Source of the DNA: Paraburkholderia mimosarum LMG 23256 = NBRC 106338
GTDB lineage: Bacteria > Pseudomonadota > Gammaproteobacteria > Burkholderiales > Burkholderiaceae
Direction: 5' to 3'
DNA length: 63,321 nucleotides
Assembly (NCBI RefSeq): GCF_000739815.1
Contig: NZ_BBJJ01000042.1
Span: forward strand, 1-63,321
Positions within the stretch are counted from its first letter, which is position 1. Each line of letters begins with the position of its first letter. A program made the position numbers and the translations under genes. Shown piece by piece: positions 59,969 to 63,321 of the stretch. A model generated the notes under the pieces. That model ran no database searches and was not told where the DNA came from. It saw nothing but the letters and a program-made list of their open reading frames with translations.

Positions 59969-61948
59969 TTGACAAGCCATGACCGGGACGACGCGCTGAC
60001 CTCGTCTGCCCGCCCCGCACGCCGCTCGTCGAAAGACAGGACCGGCGATACGACTCCAGTGGACGCAGGCTCGCAACTCGAAAAACGCCAGCATCAAATG
60101 CGGGCGCTCATCAAGCTCGGCCGTGAACGCGGCTACCTCACGCACGCGGATATCAACGACCATCTGCCCGACAACTTCGCGCAGACGGCCGCGCTCGAAA
60201 CGATCGTCGCCACGTTCAACGACATGGGCGTGCAGGTCTACGAGCAGGCACCCGACGCCGACACGCTGCTCCTGAACGAAGATTCCCGCGCCGACCAGCA
60301 GGCCGACGACGAGGCGGACGAGGAAGTCGAAGTCGCGCTCTCCACCGTCGACTCGGAATTCGGCCGCACCACCGACCCCGTGCGCATGTACATGCGCGAA
60401 ATGGGCTCGAGCGAGCTGCTTACGCGCGCCGGCGAAATCGAAGTGGCCAAGCGCATCGAAGACGGCCTCCAGGAAATGATCCAGGCAATCGCGGCATGCC
60501 CGTCGATCGTCGCGACGATCCTCGCCGACGCTGACCGTATCGCGGCTGACGAAATGCGCATCGACGAGCTCGTCGACGGCATCGGCAGCGACGAGGCCGC
60601 GCAGGAACCGGCCGTGGCCGAAGCCGACGGCGGCGAAGAGATCGAAGCGCAGGCATCAGACGAAGAAGAATCGGACGACTCGAGCGATGACGAAGACGAC
60701 AGCGGCGACAACAGCAAGGCCAACGAAGCCCTGCTTGCGCAACTGAAGGCGGACAGCCTCGCCATCTTCGCACGCGTTCGCGCGCTGTACGAGCAGATGG
60801 CGTGCACGGCGGACGCGGATGCGCGTGCGTCGGCAGCGGAAATGCAGATCTGCGCCGACATCCAGACCGAACTCGCGCCGATCCGCTTCACCGCCCGCAC
60901 GATCGATCGCCTGTGCACGCTGCTGCACGATCAGGTTGCGCAGATTCGCGCGATCGAGCGCAACGTGCTGTCCATCGTCGTCGATCGCTGCGGCATGCCG
61001 CGCGAAGCCTTCATCGAGCAGTTCCCGGGCCACGAAACCGACCTGGACTGGGCTGTGCGCGCCGCCGCGGCGTCGAGCAAGTACGGCCCCGCGATCGAGC
61101 GCAGCCTGCCGGCGATTCAGTCCGAGCAGCGCAAGCTCGCCGACATCGAAGCGGCGGCATCGCTGTCGCTGCAGCAGATCAAGGCGATCAACCGCCGCAT
61201 GACCGTCGCTGAATCGAAGATGCGTCAGGCCAAGGGCGAGATGGTCAAGGCCAACCTGCGTCTCGTGATTTCGATCGCAAAGAAGTACGTGAATCGCGGC
61301 ATGCAGTTCCTCGACCTCATTCAGGAAGGCAACATCGGCCTGATGAAGGCGGTGGACAAGTTCGAATATCGCCGCGGCTGGAAGTTCTCGACGTACGCGA
61401 CGTGGTGGGTGCGTCAGGCCGTCACGCGTGCGCTGGCCGATCAGGCGCGCACGATCCGCGTGCCGGTCCACATGATCGAAACGATCAACAAGCTCAACCG
61501 CATTTCGCGCGAGATCCTGCAGCAAACGGGCATGGAAGCGCATCCGGCGGATCTCGCCGCGCGCATGGGCATGACCGAAGAGAAGGTGCGCGGCATCCTC
61601 AAGATCGCCAAGCAACCGGTTTCGCTCGAAAGCCCCGTGGGCGACGATGGCGATGCGACGCTCGGCGACATGATCGAGGACGCAGGTTCGGCTTCGCCGG
61701 CAGACGCCGCGATCCACGCGAATATGCGCGCAGCAATCGACGAGGCGCTCAAGGCGCTCTCGCCGCGCGAAGCCAAGGTGCTGCGGATGCGCTACGGCAT
61801 CGACACGACCTCGGATCATACGCTCGAGGAAGTGGGCAAGCAGTTCGACGTGACGCGCGAGCGTATCCGCCAGATCGAAAGCAAGGCCATGCGCAAGCTG
61901 ATGCACCCGAGCCGTGCCGACAAGCTGCGGCCGTTCCTCGAGCGTTAA
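59969..61948 (+). CDS. rpoD: RNA polymerase sigma-70 factor RpoD (full-length)
   Basis: This is a 659-residue primary sigma factor. Region 1.1 is near residues 35-95 (LIKLGRERGYLTHADINDHL). Region 1.2 has DPVRMYMREMGSSELL. A large non-conserved acidic segment (EEESDDSSDDEDDSG) follows. Region 2 has NLRLVISIAKKYVNRGMQFL and EYRRGWKFSTYATWWVRQAV; region 3 ISREILQQTG; region 4.2 has TLEEVGKQFDVTRERIRQIE. It begins with TTG at 59969, 5 nt after GAGGAGA. No dnaG lies upstream, unlike the usual rpsU-dnaG-rpoD order, so this may be a second rpoD copy. Confidence 0.9.
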   Translation: MTSHDRDDALTSSARPARRSSKDRTGDTTPVDAGSQLEKRQHQMRALIKLGRERGYLTHADINDHLPDNFAQTAALETIVATFNDMGVQVYEQAPDADTLLLNEDSRADQQADDEADEEVEVALSTVDSEFGRTTDPVRMYMREMGSSELLTRAGEIEVAKRIEDGLQEMIQAIAACPSIVATILADADRIAADEMRIDELVDGIGSDEAAQEPAVAEADGGEEIEAQASDEEESDDSSDDEDDSGDNSKANEALLAQLKADSLAIFARVRALYEQMACTADADARASAAEMQICADIQTELAPIRFTARTIDRLCTLLHDQVAQIRAIERNVLSIVVDRCGMPREAFIEQFPGHETDLDWAVRAAAASSKYGPAIERSLPAIQSEQRKLADIEAAASLSLQQIKAINRRMTVAESKMRQAKGEMVKANLRLVISIAKKYVNRGMQFLDLIQEGNIGLMKAVDKFEYRRGWKFSTYATWWVRQAVTRALADQARTIRVPVHMIETINKLNRISREILQQTGMEAHPADLAARMGMTEEKVRGILKIAKQPVSLESPVGDDGDATLGDMIEDAGSASPADAAIHANMRAAIDEALKALSPREAKVLRMRYGIDTTSDHTLEEVGKQFDVTRERIRQIESKAMRKLMHPSRADKLRPFLER

Positions 61949-61980
61949 GCCGTTGCTACGCTTTTTGCAGCTGTAGCGGG

Positions 61981-62016
61981 AAAAGCCCGTCACTTGCGTG
62001 ACGGGCTTTTTGTTTT
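61981..62016 (+). terminator. Intrinsic terminator of rpoD
   Basis: AAAAGCCCGTCAC (61981-61993), loop TTGC, then GTGACGGGCTTTT (61998-62010), continuing TGTTTT. A perfect 13-bp stem with T-run, 33 bases after the stop. Confidence 0.9.
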
Positions 62017-62162
62017 GCGCAACGGCGATTTTGCGGCGTCTCTGGCAAGAGCGGTCGGTATAGCGTCGGCGTGACGGCCGCGCAATGGACCGCTATATTG
62101 AGACACTACCGTGACTTCCGTGTGCCTCGCCCGAAAACTCACATAGGCACTGTTCAACACTT

Positions 62163-63206
62163 ATGACGAAGACGATCTCGCGAATCCTGATCGCGCATCC
62201 CCGCCTTCCACCATTGGCCGATGACTACGCCGATGCTTTCGACAGGGCTGGCGTAGAAGCGAAGACCTTCATCATTGAGGAACAGATCCACTGGGTTTCG
62301 CGCTACGTCTTTCGCAGGATAAACAAGCTCGCCCGTACGCTTCGCCTCGTCCCGAGAGGCACGGATTTATTCCGACAGCACCGCCTTGGTGAAGTCAACC
62401 ATCTTGCGACCCGGCTCAGCGAAGAAGTGGCAGCATTTGAGCCCGATGTCGTTCTTTGCATTCATGGCAAAAGAGCGGAAATCTGCAAGCTGCGAGATTC
62501 AAACGTGGTGAAGATCGGCTGGTGGGTCGAGCAAAGCAACGACTGGTCCGATCTGGAGGCTGCCTCGCGAGGCTTCGATCTCTACTTTGCATTCGCACCC
62601 GAAGTCGTCGATGCGATCGTTTCTCACGGCCGTGATGCACGCTACTTGCCGCATGGTGCGAATGCTCGTCAGCATTATCCGATTGCCGGCACTGCGAAAG
62701 AAATCGACCTGGTCTTTGTCGGAGCATGGAGTCCGTGGCGAGATCAGGTCATTGCGAGCGCTTTCGACGTGACTCAGAACATCGCGCTTTACGGGCATTC
62801 GTGGCTCAAGAAAAGCCGGTTACCTCGCGATATGCTGCGCAGCATCCACAAGGGAGACCTGATCCTCGGCACGCAACTGAACGCGCTTCACAACAGGGCC
62901 CGCGTGGTCCTCAATGCGGACCGGACGGTGAGATTGGGGCTGAACATGAGATATTTCGAGGTTCTAGCCAGCGGGTCATGCCTGCTGACGGATAATGCCC
63001 TCGATCTCCACAACTATTTCGCCGATAACGAACACCTGTGCGTCTATCACGATCTCGAGGACATGCAGCGCAAGCTGCGGTGGCTTCTGGACAACGAAGA
63101 CGAGCGTCTACGAATCAGCGGGAACGGTTTCCGGGAAGTCACCCAGCACCACACTTGCGACCACCGGGTGCAGTCGCTGCTCGCGTCGATCAGCGAATGG
63201 CGGTAG
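62163..63206 (+). CDS. CgeB-like glycosyltransferase
   Basis: This is a 347-residue GT4-type glycosyltransferase-like protein. N-terminal half: ISRILIAHPRLPPLADDYAD and VVLCIHGKRAEICKLRDSNV. Middle: VDLVFVGAWSPWRDQV-type strand (residues about 180-195) and ARYLPHGANARQHYPI. C-terminal: VVLNADRTVRLGLNMRYFEV, LASGSCLLTD and NEHLCVYHDLEDMQRKLRWL. The NMRYFE-ASG-LLTD order matches CgeB/DUF3880 transferases that decorate spores or cell-surface proteins and polysaccharide. No other sugar genes are visible before the window end. Confidence 0.85.
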   Translation: MTKTISRILIAHPRLPPLADDYADAFDRAGVEAKTFIIEEQIHWVSRYVFRRINKLARTLRLVPRGTDLFRQHRLGEVNHLATRLSEEVAAFEPDVVLCIHGKRAEICKLRDSNVVKIGWWVEQSNDWSDLEAASRGFDLYFAFAPEVVDAIVSHGRDARYLPHGANARQHYPIAGTAKEIDLVFVGAWSPWRDQVIASAFDVTQNIALYGHSWLKKSRLPRDMLRSIHKGDLILGTQLNALHNRARVVLNADRTVRLGLNMRYFEVLASGSCLLTDNALDLHNYFADNEHLCVYHDLEDMQRKLRWLLDNEDERLRISGNGFREVTQHHTCDHRVQSLLASISEWR

Positions 63207-63321
63207 CAAAGGCGATGGGCGATCGACCTCGTCGCGTTGCGTCGGGCAGCGCCGCTGCCGCCACCGAAGCCGCGACGGCCGGGCCGACGTGACGGAGGAG
63301 TCCGGCGCTTTACCGGAGCCC
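63207..63321. other. Window end, no gene supported
   Basis: The last 115 bases hold no credible start or stop. A purine-rich GGAGGAG at 63294-63300 may serve a gene that begins beyond the edge. Confidence 0.3.

Noticed and set aside
1..63321. CRISPR arrays, insertion sequences, integrases, tRNA and rRNA genes
   Set aside because: Looked for repeat-spacer arrays, transposase motifs, cloverleaf patterns with GGTTCRA loops and rRNA tracts by eye, and saw none convincing.

Overview
This is a high-GC segment of a multi-replicon Burkholderiales genome, most like Paraburkholderia, Caballeronia or Burkholderia. That assignment rests on codon usage, the DUF2760-Hsp70-Hsp70 cassette, the many paired regulators and a CU-rich small RNA of Burkholderia type. 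It is inference from gene content, because no rRNA or tRNA gene was seen. I saw no insertion sequence, prophage or CRISPR array. Two or three decayed genes and several AT-richer intergenic stretches suggest an accessory replicon or region.

Region 1-11.4 kb. The window opens inside a protein with a Gly/Ser/Asn/His repeat tail, followed by a frameshifted remnant. Next come an EamA-type exporter with a 64-residue His-rich tail and a set of small single genes (SRPBCC, secreted unknown, Pr6Pr membrane protein, DUF1697, NIPSNAP). A small RNA gene with a strong promoter, an anti-Shine-Dalgarno stretch and an intrinsic terminator lies on the minus strand at about 3.64-3.70 kb. A HbpS-like protein and nnrS follow, with an NsrR-like operator in front of nnrS, then a metallophosphoesterase and an unknown polytopic membrane protein.

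Region 11.4-19.7 kb is a signalling locus. On the minus strand a soluble REC-PAS histidine kinase overlaps a NarL-type response regulator gene. Divergently, a periplasmic sugar-binding-like protein overlaps a membrane PAS histidine kinase. The two kinases have near-identical catalytic cores, but the soluble one has Gln where the phosphorylated His should be, and its receiver domain lacks the acidic pair. This suggests it modulates the intact kinase. A LivK-type binding protein follows.

Region 19.7-33.6 kb is mixed metabolism and transport. It holds a zinc-ribbon/TM protein, chrA, a lone membrane domain resembling that of glucose dehydrogenase, a BioF2-like acetyltransferase, a metallo-beta-lactamase-fold hydrolase, a HAD phosphatase-ATPase fusion, a hemerythrin-ubiM pair, an alpha/beta hydrolase and a YceH-family protein.

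Region 33.7-42.2 kb holds the three-gene DUF2760-Hsp70-Hsp70 operon (the second Hsp70 has a long C-terminal extension), a DUF1269-like protein and kup.

Region 42.9-56.8 kb holds a flavoprotein, a GDSL lipoprotein, a ChaC-like enzyme, a divergent LysE exporter/Lrp regulator pair, a WYL regulator and a VOC protein. A NitT/TauT-type binding protein plus MFS transporter operon is divergent from an OmpR/TctE-like two-component system. Then come a monooxygenase-fold protein, a broken GntR regulator and a LysR regulator with two DNA-binding domains.

Region 57-63.3 kb holds a divergent pair made of an unknown 298-residue protein and a small helix-turn-helix protein with a near-leaderless promoter. 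It also holds a GFA-family protein, an internally deleted methyltransferase remnant, a full-length rpoD without dnaG next to it, and a CgeB-like glycosyltransferase.
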